Source of the DNA: Candidatus Thorarchaeota archaeon
GTDB taxonomy: Archaea; Asgardarchaeota; Thorarchaeia; Thorarchaeales; Thorarchaeaceae
NCBI GenBank assembly: GCA_016840245.1
Contig: JAEOST010000380.1
Location: forward strand, 1-8,812
Length of the DNA: 8,812 nucleotides
Direction: 5' to 3'
A program made the position numbers and the translations under genes. The notes beneath the pieces are model-generated. The model made no database searches. It was not told the origin of the DNA and saw nothing but the letters and a program-made list of their open reading frames with translations. This document shows, piece by piece, positions 1 through 7,283 of the stretch. How positions within the stretch are numbered: the stretch's first letter is position 1; the number at the start of each line of letters is the position of its first letter.

Positions 1-342
1 AAGGAACCATCACACAATCCTCTGGAACCTCTACCTGTCGTGCGGGCACTATTTCTTACCTTTATTGACCTTCATCCTAACTCAACTGGATATGATCTGA
101 TGGGACATATTTCTCGTTTCACTGAAGGACTCATAGAATTGAAGTCTGGAACGGTCTATTCCGAGCTTCGGAGGTTGGAGAACCAGGGGTATGTACATTC
201 CACACAAGAGAAAGAGGGAAGGAGAAGACGGAGCTACACCATCACAGATTCGGGGAAGGAAGAGCTCGAGCAGCTTGCACAACAGATGCGTGTAAGAGTA
301 GAATCAATCCTCATGCCATTACTGTCACTAATTGAACGTTAG
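1..342 (+). CDS. PadR-family transcriptional regulator, 5' end outside the window
   Basis: A DNA-binding repressor of the PadR winged-helix family, which usually controls a neighbouring transporter or stress gene. The reading frame is open from base 1, and the residues before the first GTG (position 40) already look like family sequence (PLEPLPVVRALFLTFI, the first helix), so the true start lies left of the window and the GTG should not be taken as the start. The order of elements fits PadR: helix 1, then GYDLMGHISRF, the recognition region SGTVYSELRRLENQGYV, and the wing RRRRSYTITDSGKEEL, ending in a short C-terminal helix that would form the dimer interface. The gene ends 30 bases before the stop of a convergent gene, so its target is more likely to lie to the left, off the window. 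The family call is firm; the ligand and target are unknown. Confidence 0.88.
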   Translation, partial: KEPSHNPLEPLPVVRALFLTFIDLHPNSTGYDLMGHISRFTEGLIELKSGTVYSELRRLENQGYVHSTQEKEGRRRRSYTITDSGKEELEQLAQQMRVRVESILMPLLSLIER

Positions 343-372
343 TTCACAGAAATAGCAGACTCCTTCAGAACT

Positions 373-1290
373 CTATTTACTACAAGAATCACCGAATAAT
401 TCTATTTCAGAACCTGAAAGTACTTCACATCTTTTTCTTTTACGACTAAACATGCTCTTCTTATCCTTGATGAGAATCTGATATTGTGAGATGAAAGGTG
501 CTAAATCTCGTGCAGCTTCAATAAGACGTTTCCAAGCATTCGTGTTCTGTTCTGCAAGTTTCTGTCTAACTACCACATCAAAGCCATGAGGTCCGTAGCT
601 CGGAATCCATTGTCCAATATCAGCTATGGTGAAGAGGTGAGCACTTACACCAATGTACACTCTGTCGTTAAACATGACATAGGGTCTGTAAGGCTCCCTG
701 TCAGGATGCTCGTTACTTAGTCCTGAACAACTCTCCTTTGTCAGAAACCCGAGTTCATTGAGTTCACAGATACATTGTCGTATAGAGGGATCAACATAGT
801 CTAAGAATTCGCTGATTGGTCTTCTCTCATGGTCAGGTGCTTCACGCAGTCCATGATGCCATTCAGCTTCATGATGTGCCCAGATAATTCTGGGTATGCC
901 CCCTTGTTCTAGATTTTTTCTGTATGGTTTCACTAAATTCGAGATTTTTTCAATGGCAACTAACAGCTCTTGCCAATCTTTGAGTCTGGCGTTCTTGACG
1001 ATTGAGGAGTCTTGGTCCTCATCCTGTTGACTTAGTCTGTAGATGATCACATCACCTGAAGTTGTGAATGCCGGTAACCACAGTGAGGCATCAGCAGCCG
1101 TGAAGAGGTGAGCCTCTACACCAGGATAGATTGTGTGGTCAAATATGATGTATGGAGTTCCCTCTGGCTCCGGTTCTAATCCTAATTGGATGTTCTTGAC
1201 CGAGAGACCACTCTTTGTCATTGCGTTGAGTATGTCAGAAGTATCAAGAGTGTGTACTTCCATTCTCCTCAGCTCGATAGGTTTTACCAC
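373..1290 (-). CDS. Unrecognised protein made of two copies of a CSG-motif domain
   Basis: I cannot name this family. The 305-residue protein is an internal tandem duplication. Residues about 20-126 align with about 173-275 along their length: PYIIFDHTIYPGVEAHLFT matches PYVMFNDRVYIGVSAHLFT, then LWLP/QWIP, DVIIYR/DVVVRQ, and a closing helix WQELLVAIEKISNLV/WKRLIEAARDLAPFI. The second copy holds LNELGFLTKESCSG (CSG at 188-190), which resembles the Cys-Ser-Gly loop of TYW3-like and similar small domains; in copy one the same place reads IQLG, so the Cys and Ser are gone. A His-rich linker (WAHHEAEWHHG, about 137-147) joins the copies, and the C-terminus is basic (FSRKRKR). It appears soluble, with no signal peptide. 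The start is uncertain: GTG at 1290 is the first possible, and ATG at 1263 (296 residues) is an alternative. A TYW3-like enzymatic role is only a guess. Confidence 0.8.
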   Translation of the reverse strand: MVKPIELRRMEVHTLDTSDILNAMTKSGLSVKNIQLGLEPEPEGTPYIIFDHTIYPGVEAHLFTAADASLWLPAFTTSGDVIIYRLSQQDEDQDSSIVKNARLKDWQELLVAIEKISNLVKPYRKNLEQGGIPRIIWAHHEAEWHHGLREAPDHERRPISEFLDYVDPSIRQCICELNELGFLTKESCSGLSNEHPDREPYRPYVMFNDRVYIGVSAHLFTIADIGQWIPSYGPHGFDVVVRQKLAEQNTNAWKRLIEAARDLAPFISQYQILIKDKKSMFSRKRKRCEVLSGSEIELFGDSCSK

Positions 1291-1430
1291 GCTTCGAAGA
1301 ATAATCTACATGAAGACTCAAAACTTTGATGGCTGTTTCCTACGGTACTTGAAATATCGTAAAAAATTCAGATATTGGCACATTAAACAGAATGAAACTG
1401 AAGGTATGTTCAGTATTTTCTGAATATTTC

Positions 1431-1438
1431 TTTAATAT
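1431..1438 (+). promoter_or_regulatory. Candidate TATA box of the asparagine synthetase gene
   Basis: TTTAATAT is centred about 24 bases before the ATG at 1459, the usual distance from an archaeal TATA box to the transcription start. No Shine-Dalgarno-like sequence precedes the ATG (CAAAACCT), so a leaderless or nearly leaderless mRNA is inferred. The surrounding region is generally AT-rich and another candidate (GAATATTT, starting at 1422) lies close by, so the exact box is uncertain. Confidence 0.4.
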
Positions 1439-1458
1439 TAATTCTCTATACAAAACCT

Positions 1459-2364
1459 ATGAGAGATTCCAAGTTGATCGCCGCATTAAAGGTTCAGAGT
1501 GTAGCTTTAGAGGTGATCAGAAAGACCTTCCGTGAGAGAGGGTTTGTTGAGATAATGCCAATAATACTTAGCACGGCTACCGACCCCCTAGGACCAGATC
1601 CCAATAGTAGCATCATAGGAATTCCAGAGATAGAGTATCAGGGTCAGAAACTTGTGCTGACGCAGAGCATGATTCTCCACAAGCAGATTATCGTATCATC
1701 AGGCATTAAGAAGTTCTTCATTGTTTCTCCAAATGTGCGATTGGAACATGCTGAGAGTCGTAGTACAGGTTGTCATCTGTTTGAGTTTTCCCAATTGGAC
1801 TTTGAAATAGCTAATGCCAAGATGAGTCAGGTATTCAACTTGGTAGAGGATATCATCACTGCCATCATCGACCAGGTGAGAAAAGAGTGTAGTGGAGAGC
1901 TAGCAGTCTGGGACCGAGAACTATGTGTCCCAAATAGGTTCGAGATATACAATACAGAAGAGCTAATCGAGAGATACGGTTATGATTGGGAACAAATAGT
2001 CAGTAGAGATTCAATCGATCCATTTTGGGTATTAAACCATAAACGAGAGTTCTACGATGCTGAAGACCTTGAAAGACCTGGAACCTATCTGAACTATGAC
2101 ATGATATACCCAGAAGGGTTTGGTGAAGCTCTTAGTGGCGCAGAGAGAGAGTGGGACATTGACAGGATAATCATGAGGATTGAGAGAGATGGTTTCAACG
2201 TCGAGGATTACGAGCCATATCTGAAGTTTGCACGAAGAGGATTTGTTCCAAGTGCTGGTGCAGGACTTGGTGTCGAGAGACTCACGAGATTTCTAGTAGG
2301 AGCATCCCACGTAGGGGATGTACAGACATTTCGGAGAGTCCCAGGAGAAGTCGTACTTGTCTAG
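1459..2364 (+). CDS. asnA: Archaeal-type asparagine synthetase (AsnRS/AspRS-like catalytic core)
   Basis: Likely makes asparagine from aspartate with ATP and ammonia in the cytoplasm. The 301-residue protein is a class II aminoacyl-tRNA synthetase core of the AspRS/AsnRS subclass that begins directly at the catalytic domain, without the N-terminal OB-fold that binds the anticodon; this fits the archaeal asparagine synthetase related to AsnRS described from Pyrococcus abyssi, which has a similar length. Motif 1 lies near RGFVEIMPIILS (27-38), motif 2 is NVRLEHAESRSTGCHLFEF (92-110; R94, E96), and motif 3 is GAGLGVERLTRF (267-278; R274). The segment YDMIYPEGFGEALSGAERE (213-231) is the conserved active-site loop of this group. 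The ATG has a TATA-like box 24 bases upstream and no ribosome binding site. The symbol asnA here means the archaeal enzyme, not the E. coli AsnA sequence family. A true AsnRS is unlikely because the anticodon domain is missing. Confidence 0.87.
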   Translation: MRDSKLIAALKVQSVALEVIRKTFRERGFVEIMPIILSTATDPLGPDPNSSIIGIPEIEYQGQKLVLTQSMILHKQIIVSSGIKKFFIVSPNVRLEHAESRSTGCHLFEFSQLDFEIANAKMSQVFNLVEDIITAIIDQVRKECSGELAVWDRELCVPNRFEIYNTEELIERYGYDWEQIVSRDSIDPFWVLNHKREFYDAEDLERPGTYLNYDMIYPEGFGEALSGAEREWDIDRIIMRIERDGFNVEDYEPYLKFARRGFVPSAGAGLGVERLTRFLVGASHVGDVQTFRRVPGEVVLV

Positions 2365-2894
2365 CCTACTCTCAAATTAGCTCTCTCTAGAATACCAGTA
2401 AGTGTTTCAATAAGTTCACGCTGGAAAGTGACAGCTATGGTCTTACTTTGGGTCCTTCGAGCAGGGTCACAGTCAGGATCGTGCTTGTTTGTATGAAAGA
2501 CTGCAACCTTACTGTTATAGAACTGAATCATCCGATATACCGCATAGAACTTCTCTCTCTGTACTCTCCTGAGCAAGTTGATCTCCCCAGAAGAGAATGC
2601 TGCATCCCACTTTGTCGTGTCATATGCGGTTGGATACTCAGGTGAGAGTTCATCGACCATCTTGCTCATGTTGGTGAGTAAATCAACTCGAAGTCGTCTT
2701 GCATTGAGATTGTTGTCAACTTCCTTTACAATCTCACTGAGAGCCAGAGCCGCAAAGATACCGATGAACGAGCCGAGGATATCTGCTGTGATCTCAGTGA
2801 TGCCTGCACCAACGGGAGTAAAACCTAGGATTACAGCAGCAATGACAGCCACAATGAGCATTCCCATCCACGCGACTAACTTCAGATGAATCAC
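2361..2894 (-). CDS. Two-helix membrane protein of unknown function
   Basis: Not recognised by name. The 177-residue protein has two hydrophobic helices near the N-terminus (about 10-27 and 34-57), the second being DILGSFIGIFAALALSEIV, followed by a charged, mostly helical cytosolic tail with NARRLRVDLLTNMSKMVDEL and a segment WDAAFSSGEINLLRRV...FYAVYRMIQFYN. This layout is seen in widespread small uncharacterised membrane proteins in which a GxxxAxxLA helix leads into an Arg-rich coil and a W...SG...L...Y...N tail; I know no function for them. The stop codon overlaps that of the convergent asparagine synthetase gene by four bases. GTG at 2894 is the first start after an in-frame TAG. A TATA-like GATATTAC (about 2907-2914) would place transcription near 2885, which would favour the ATG at 2867 (168 residues); both keep the two helices. 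Confidence 0.7.
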   Translation of the reverse strand: MIHLKLVAWMGMLIVAVIAAVILGFTPVGAGITEITADILGSFIGIFAALALSEIVKEVDNNLNARRLRVDLLTNMSKMVDELSPEYPTAYDTTKWDAAFSSGEINLLRRVQREKFYAVYRMIQFYNSKVAVFHTNKHDPDCDPARRTQSKTIAVTFQRELIETLTGILERANLRVG

Positions 2895-3029
2895 CTAGTA
2901 CGGTACGTAATATCGCCCTTATCTGACTTTCCGGAACCAGTTGTCAGCTGCCTAAGTCCCATCCAGATTGTAATGGATTATCAAGAGTAGGTATTTCAGA
3001 GCTCTTGAGGTCTCGAGTAGAGAAAATCA

Positions 3030-3278
3030 TCATTCAATGTTAGATGGAAAAAGGTTGTATCGTTTCATCAAAATGTAAAGAAACACCGCTCCAATGGATG
3101 CCATTATTCCGAGGATTATGAAACCCATAGGAGTGTCATAGAATGTAAGGAATGTGATGTATGTCATATAGCATGCAAAGAGTAAGATGGCAATTGAGAT
3201 AATCGCACCTGAAAGTGTGATTTCAGCTTCTTTACTCTCTGGTTCGAATACATCAGACATTGGAGACACAGCTACCAT
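3030..3278 (-). CDS. Small two-helix membrane protein
   Basis: An unrecognised protein of 82 residues with a short acidic N-terminus (MSDVFEPESKEAEITLSG) and two hydrophobic helices, GAIISIAILLFACYMTYITF and GFIILGIMASIGAVFLYIL, ending in KRYNLFPSNIE. The reading frame stays open to a TTG at 3335 (101 residues), but a good TATA-like sequence on the minus strand (GCTTTTATAC, 3311-3320) lies inside that longer version and would start transcription near 3290. I therefore chose the ATG at 3278; ATG at 3260 is also possible. It is a lone gene, pointing the same way as the 2361-2894 membrane gene with a 135-base gap, so co-transcription is possible but not shown. Small size and lack of a known family limit confidence. 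Confidence 0.55.
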   Translation of the reverse strand: MVAVSPMSDVFEPESKEAEITLSGAIISIAILLFACYMTYITFLTFYDTPMGFIILGIMASIGAVFLYILMKRYNLFPSNIE

Positions 3279-3310
3279 TGATACGGTTTTACGAATATCA
3301 GTTTTCACTT

Positions 3311-3320
3311 GTATAAAAGC
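3311..3320 (-). promoter_or_regulatory. Candidate TATA box for the small membrane protein
   Basis: Read on the minus strand this is GCTTTTATAC, close to the archaeal TTTATA core. Transcription would begin near 3290, about 12 bases before the ATG at 3278. Its position argues against the longer TTG-started reading frame. Confidence 0.42.
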
Positions 3321-3475
3321 AATTACTACAAGCAACTGAGGAATAAAGGACCACTGTTTTGACTATGACACATGGAGTTATCATGGATATCATGAAATCA
3401 AGGTCAATGAGGAGGAATAAGGTTTGAACCTACTTATGTCAGGTTTCTACAAAGACAAGATATTTACGCAACTAG

Positions 3476-4222
3476 ATGTATTATGAAACGGTGGAGATGG
3501 CGTCTAGTAATCGAATAGTGTTAGCTTGTTTGGTTCTAGTATGTGTAGGAAGTGGGGTAGGGTTTGCCTTTATCTTCCTGAGTGGACCATTCCCCACAAC
3601 GACAAACACCAATTCTACAACAACAACCACAACCCCTACAAGTACTGATTCGACAACACCTATAGAACATACACTTGAATGGGGTGTGAGTGTTGGAGAT
3701 ACACTAGTATACAATTTTTCTGAAGACGTGTATGAGTACCAATATGATGGAACATATGATTTAGGGCAAGTTAATCTGACAATCACAAGTCTACCGGATA
3801 TTCCTGTAGTAATGACGCATAATTCGTTCTTTACAGACATCTTCGGTAAGATACAGTTTGATTGCATTTATTCGAATGGATCTGAAATAAATCCCCAAGT
3901 GTATCCCAACGAAGACCTCTATCTCTATTACGCATCTCGGGCAATATTGCCAATCGGAGATTGGGAGTTTCTTGACTCGTTGTTCATTGATTACGATGAG
4001 GTAAGTATAACCACAGTATACTCTGCTGACATCTATTATGGAGAGGTCAGTGGGGAATATTTCATCTTTGGATATGTGGGATACGATATGGATGCAGATA
4101 CTGGAATGCGATTCACGTACAACAGTACAAATGGCATATCAACAGGATTCTACGATTTCATCGATCATGACTGGGCAATGTACAGAACCTCAGGCACACT
4201 CATTGCGTATAATCCACAGTGA
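3476..4222 (+). CDS. Surface protein with N-terminal anchor and Thr-rich stalk
   Basis: A predicted exported protein of unknown function. Residues 13-36 form one hydrophobic helix (signal anchor or signal peptide). Residues 41-62 are almost all Thr with Asn, Ser and Pro, a likely O-glycosylated stalk. The remaining 185 residues form a beta-rich, acidic, aromatic-rich outer domain with five N-glycosylation sequons (N46, N80, N100, N134, N216). It begins LEWGVSVGDTLVYNF and carries a central AILPIGDWEFLDSLF. Both segments recur in the protein at 7284-7943, so the two are paralogues. The 3' end lies 13 bases from the convergent aldo/keto reductase gene. The start is ambiguous: ATG at 3476 is the longest, but a TATA-like GATATTTA (3459-3466) would favour ATG at 3497, removing seven residues without touching the anchor. 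Similar WG...VGD...Y ectodomains are, from memory, common in Asgard genomes. Confidence 0.8.
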   Translation: MYYETVEMASSNRIVLACLVLVCVGSGVGFAFIFLSGPFPTTTNTNSTTTTTTPTSTDSTTPIEHTLEWGVSVGDTLVYNFSEDVYEYQYDGTYDLGQVNLTITSLPDIPVVMTHNSFFTDIFGKIQFDCIYSNGSEINPQVYPNEDLYLYYASRAILPIGDWEFLDSLFIDYDEVSITTVYSADIYYGEVSGEYFIFGYVGYDMDADTGMRFTYNSTNGISTGFYDFIDHDWAMYRTSGTLIAYNPQ

Positions 4223-4235
4223 GCTGTAAGAATCG

Positions 4236-5066
4236 TTATCCTAGATAACGGTCCGACAGTTTCTGATGTATTGAACTTCCATGAACTCTAAGGCATTCAT
4301 CAAAGCTGTCTAGTTCTCGCATATCTTCTTCAGAAAGCGTGAAGTCAAAGACCTGAAAGTTCTCGATAATTCTGTCTTTGCTTCTGGATTTGGGTATCTC
4401 AATCAATCCGTGTTGCAATCCCCAGCGTATCAGGACTTGGGCAGTTGTCTTCTCGTGACTATTAGCTATCTGGACGAGTTTTGAATCATCAAGTTTTGTA
4501 CCGCGTGTCAATGGACTTGAGGCAGATATCTTGATACCGTGCTTGTCACAGTATTCGAGGATGTCCCTGTTGTACAAGTAGGGAGTACATTCAATCTGAT
4601 TGACAGTCGGAACAGTCTTCGTTACTGCTAAGAGTTCCTCTATATGATGGATCATGAAATTACTAACACCAATGGCTCTGGCCTTCCCTGATACTAGTAT
4701 CTCCTCCATGGCAGTCCAGGTCTCTGTGAATCCTTCAATGGGCCAATGAATGAGATAGAGGTCAACATAGTCAAGACCAAGTTTGTTTAGACTGGTGTCA
4801 ATTGCTCTCAGAGCATTCTCATATCCATGGTCCTTGTTCCAGAGTTTTGTGGTGATGAACAGATTCTCTCGAAGGACATCGCTCTCTCTTAGTGCAGCTC
4901 CAATTCGTTTTTCGTTCGAATAGGCCATTGCAGTGTCGATGTGTCTATACCCTGCTTCTAAGGCCCAAGAGATGACCTTCTCAACAACCTGTCCTCTGAT
5001 CTGATACGTTCCAAAGCCAAGTGCTGGAATCTCAACCCCATTATTCAGAATAAGACTAGTACACAC
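4236..5066 (-). CDS. Aldo/keto reductase, NADPH-dependent
   Basis: A cytosolic oxidoreductase that reduces aldehydes or ketones to alcohols with NADPH. At 276 residues it matches the short prokaryotic members (2,5-diketogluconate reductase / methylglyoxal reductase-like, AKR5 style). The beta-hairpin start LNNGVEIPALGFGTYQ, the catalytic tetrad D44, Y49 (DTAMAYSNE), K74 (TTKLWN) and H107 (LIHWP), the GVSNF and NQIE strands, and the cofactor-phosphate loop IPKSRSKDRIIENFQVFDF are all present, so it should be active. The GTG start directly follows an in-frame TGA and is preceded by GGTGG five bases upstream, a fair Shine-Dalgarno match, so this start is well supported. It diverges from the four-helix membrane gene and converges with the surface protein gene. 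The physiological substrate cannot be read from the sequence. Confidence 0.95.
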   Translation of the reverse strand: MCTSLILNNGVEIPALGFGTYQIRGQVVEKVISWALEAGYRHIDTAMAYSNEKRIGAALRESDVLRENLFITTKLWNKDHGYENALRAIDTSLNKLGLDYVDLYLIHWPIEGFTETWTAMEEILVSGKARAIGVSNFMIHHIEELLAVTKTVPTVNQIECTPYLYNRDILEYCDKHGIKISASSPLTRGTKLDDSKLVQIANSHEKTTAQVLIRWGLQHGLIEIPKSRSKDRIIENFQVFDFTLSEEDMRELDSFDECLRVHGSSIHQKLSDRYLG

Positions 5067-5115
5067 TCAATCCACCACTCATGTCTTACATGCGAATGAT
5101 GACCTGAATCAGTCC

Positions 5116-5121
5116 TTATAA
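5116..5121. promoter_or_regulatory. Palindromic TATA element between divergent genes
   Basis: TTATAA lies in the 118-133 bases between the aldo/keto reductase start (5066, minus) and the membrane protein start (5185 or 5200, plus). For the minus gene it would start transcription near 5092, giving a leader of about 26 bases that contains the GGTGG ribosome site. For the plus gene it would start near 5144. The flank on the minus reading (TAGTGA before TTATAAGG) is a better purine-rich BRE than on the plus side. Use in both directions is an inference. Confidence 0.38.
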
Positions 5122-5199
5122 TCACTAACAATTCCGTATTCAGGGCCACTCAAAGAATTCTTGTAGGACCATTCACTCAATGATTTGAGGTTTCTTAAA

Positions 5200-5952
5200 G
5201 TGACAGATCGACTGGAAAATCTTCAGCGAATTTTAGTAAAAGTAAAGCAAGACCCTGAGAACGTCACTAGTGAAACAAGGAAGTATTTCTGGAAATTGGT
5301 ACGTCAGATCAAGAGAAATCCTCAACCGAATGATGATGAGATAGTCATTGCAGCTGAAATCAGAAACCTCCTGTTTGAAGTAGACAGGGGTAGAACATTC
5401 CGCCTAGGCCCTGCATTGACATTGATGATTCTGCTTGGTCTAGGACCCCTAATTGTATATATTTGGCTTCTGGGCACACCATTAGACTGGAGCAATGTCT
5501 TTGGATGGTCTCTAGCAGACCTGTGGACACTAATCCTTCGATTCATATGTGTCATGGGTGTTGTTGCCTTCTATTATCCTCTGGGAAGAGTCATAGCAGG
5601 CAAGGTATTGGGTATCGGTCTCTTGGGTATGTGTAGAGATGAATACTATGAGCCTACAATCAAGATTGATTATGTGAGCTTCCTAAAAGCACCAGCGTCC
5701 AACAGGAAGTGGTTCTTCTTCTTCGCTGGACTCTGGACAATTATCACATCCATTGTCGTTGGAGTACTGGGTCTCTTCATAGGGGGCGACCTTACAGGAT
5801 TCATTCCTGCGTTCTTTCTCCTCATCTTAGAAGGATATGTTGTGGTCAAAGGTAGTGCCAAAAAATCCTCTGGAGAGATGGGTCATTACAATAGAGAGAA
5901 GAAAATCGAAAAGGCTTGGAAGAAACGTCTAGCTGAGACTCAACAATCCTAG
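5200..5952 (+). CDS. Four-helix integral membrane protein
   Basis: Numbering here is from the upstream TTG at 5185 (255 residues). A charged, helical cytosolic N-terminus (1-72) precedes four hydrophobic segments at about 75-97, 111-133, 177-200 and 203-222, and the protein ends in a strongly basic tail (NREKKIEKAWKKRLAETQ). Between helices two and three is a conserved-looking stretch: YPLGRVIAGKVLGI (131-144) and then EPTIKIDYVSFLKAP (156-170). It recalls, from memory, a family of membrane proteins with HPxGH...GxLxGI and KIDYxSYLRAP motifs related in layout to site-2 proteases; here the histidines are Tyr and Arg, and no HExxH is present, so a protease role is not supported. I set the start at GTG 5200 because GAGG lies nine bases upstream (250 residues); TTG 5185 is the alternative. 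Confidence 0.78.
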   Translation: MTDRLENLQRILVKVKQDPENVTSETRKYFWKLVRQIKRNPQPNDDEIVIAAEIRNLLFEVDRGRTFRLGPALTLMILLGLGPLIVYIWLLGTPLDWSNVFGWSLADLWTLILRFICVMGVVAFYYPLGRVIAGKVLGIGLLGMCRDEYYEPTIKIDYVSFLKAPASNRKWFFFFAGLWTIITSIVVGVLGLFIGGDLTGFIPAFFLLILEGYVVVKGSAKKSSGEMGHYNREKKIEKAWKKRLAETQQS

Positions 5953-6084
5953 AGCTAACATATGGAGTGCGGGGATAAATCTGTTACGAGCAACCCAATT
6001 TTGATTAAGATTCGAAATAAATAGTACAAAACTACTCTAAACCAAAGAACCATATTATTTGAACCAATTATCATTTAGGGAAAA

Positions 6085-7128
6085 TTGTTGCGAAAGATAG
6101 AGGATAAGAAAATTGTTACAATTCTCTTAGTACTGGTTATATTTTTTGCAGGTTTACTACTGCCAATACTCCAATACCAAGCATCACGGGTAGATATGAG
6201 CCAAATCCACCTCCCGGGGATACCAATTAATGAATCCATTTTCTATGAGGCAGTTAGCTCTGAAAATAACTTAGGACTTTTTCACGGGGATTTTGAATTG
6301 ATAAGCAGAAATCCCTATGTCTTGAGATTTTCACCTGTTTCGGAGGAGCTAATCACAGAGGATGATGCAATAGATCTCGCACGTGCGTTCATTCCTGAGA
6401 GGTATTCAACGAGGTTGAATAGAATCCATTGGACTGAGTTACAATTGAGCTTACCAATGTGGACAATACGATTCACAGATTACCTTGATGACTTGGTGGT
6501 ATTAGTGAGATTGCATGCGATTACAGGCCGCATTGTTTCGTATCATGTCCACTGGACTAATAGGTTTAATTATGGATATCTCAGTCCACCAATCAACTCA
6601 GACAGAAGTCCTGGTAATCGATCAGTGATCGAGAGTTGTTTTGTTCAATATCTTATCGATAACGAATACTACTTGACAGAGAAGATGCGGTTAATTGATT
6701 CAGAGGCCTATCCAAATGAAACTAATGCAATAGATTATCGAATAAGAATAGCAAGTCCCAATGAGAAAGTACTGTCAGACGACTTCATTGAAGGGATTGA
6801 AGCACGAGTAGATGCTGTCACAGGAGAAGTATGCGATTTCCGCTTTTTGTATGTTCAGATTCCAGACATTGATATTAGTGGTTTAATCAATCCAGAAATA
6901 ATCTATGATGAGGTTGTAGATTTTGCAAATACAAACAATGGTGGTTCACTAAATCATCTCTCCACCTTTCTTCGTTTAAGAACAATTGCTGGTGTATTTG
7001 ATGATCCAATCGAGTTCCAACTTGTGTGGGTATTTCAATTCAGGACTGAAGAGGGATGGTTGACTGAGGTACACCGAGATGCAACCAATGGGGGACTACC
7101 CATTCCTAATCCGAATATCATATACTAG
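6085..7128 (+). CDS. Membrane-anchored extracellular protein with PepSY-like repeats
   Basis: Predicted to sit outside the cell on one N-terminal helix (residues 10-29, TILLVLVIFFAGLLLPIL). The 315-residue outer part shows a repeated pattern typical of PepSY/YcdB-like domains: a helix with hydrophobic spacing, then a W-x-hydrophobic strand, then a v-D/H-a-x-T-G-x-v hairpin. Copy one spans about 89-155 (LITEDDAIDLARAF, MWTIRF, LHAITGRIVSY). Copy two spans about 177-256 (ending VDAVTGEVCDFRF). Copy three spans about 268-336 and is degenerate (INPEIIYDEVVDFAN, LVWVFQFR, VHRDATNGGLP). PepSY domains are often linked to protease inhibition or surface-protein handling; no partner protease is seen nearby. 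The start is TTG at 6085 or the adjoining TTG at 6088, with AGGG just upstream (6077-6080) and an in-frame TAG before it. Possible TATA boxes lie near 6013-6022 and 6052-6059. Confidence 0.8.
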   Translation: MLRKIEDKKIVTILLVLVIFFAGLLLPILQYQASRVDMSQIHLPGIPINESIFYEAVSSENNLGLFHGDFELISRNPYVLRFSPVSEELITEDDAIDLARAFIPERYSTRLNRIHWTELQLSLPMWTIRFTDYLDDLVVLVRLHAITGRIVSYHVHWTNRFNYGYLSPPINSDRSPGNRSVIESCFVQYLIDNEYYLTEKMRLIDSEAYPNETNAIDYRIRIASPNEKVLSDDFIEGIEARVDAVTGEVCDFRFLYVQIPDIDISGLINPEIIYDEVVDFANTNNGGSLNHLSTFLRLRTIAGVFDDPIEFQLVWVFQFRTEEGWLTEVHRDATNGGLPIPNPNIIY

Positions 7129-7283
7129 TACAGAGAAGAGAATAAACACGGATTTGACCTAACCAATGTCCTCGCTTCTGAATAGTACCGGGTATAGTAG
7201 ATGTCCGGATGGTTATGAGGCAAAGAGCAGTCTGTCTTGTCTATAAAACAAGCATTCTCAACCACTTCAGCCCTATCTGCAAT

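Noticed and set aside
1133..1423. 96-codon open frame on the plus strand
   Set aside because: It is antisense to the start of the duplicated-domain gene and runs into the divergent promoter region; its sequence looks like a shadow frame.
2578..2889. 103-codon open frame on the plus strand
   Set aside because: It lies wholly antisense to the two-helix membrane protein, whose hydrophobic helices and charged tail make better protein sense.
2895..3029. Possible tRNA or small RNA in the gap between two minus-strand membrane genes
   Set aside because: No T-loop GGTTCGAATCC-like sequence or cloverleaf pairing could be found by eye.
3409..3486. Strong GAGGAGG ribosome-site-like sequence followed by a TTG-started 20-codon frame (3424-3486)
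   Set aside because: The peptide is tiny, has no recognisable features and overlaps the start of the surface protein gene; it is probably chance.
3481..3867. 128-codon open frame on the minus strand
   Set aside because: The long valine run is just the antisense of the threonine-rich stalk of the surface protein.
7236..7252. Small hairpin CTTGT-ctataaa-ACAAG, also holding a TATA-like CTATAAAA
   Set aside because: The stem is only five base pairs with no T-run after it on either strand, and no gene starts at the right distance for a promoter use.
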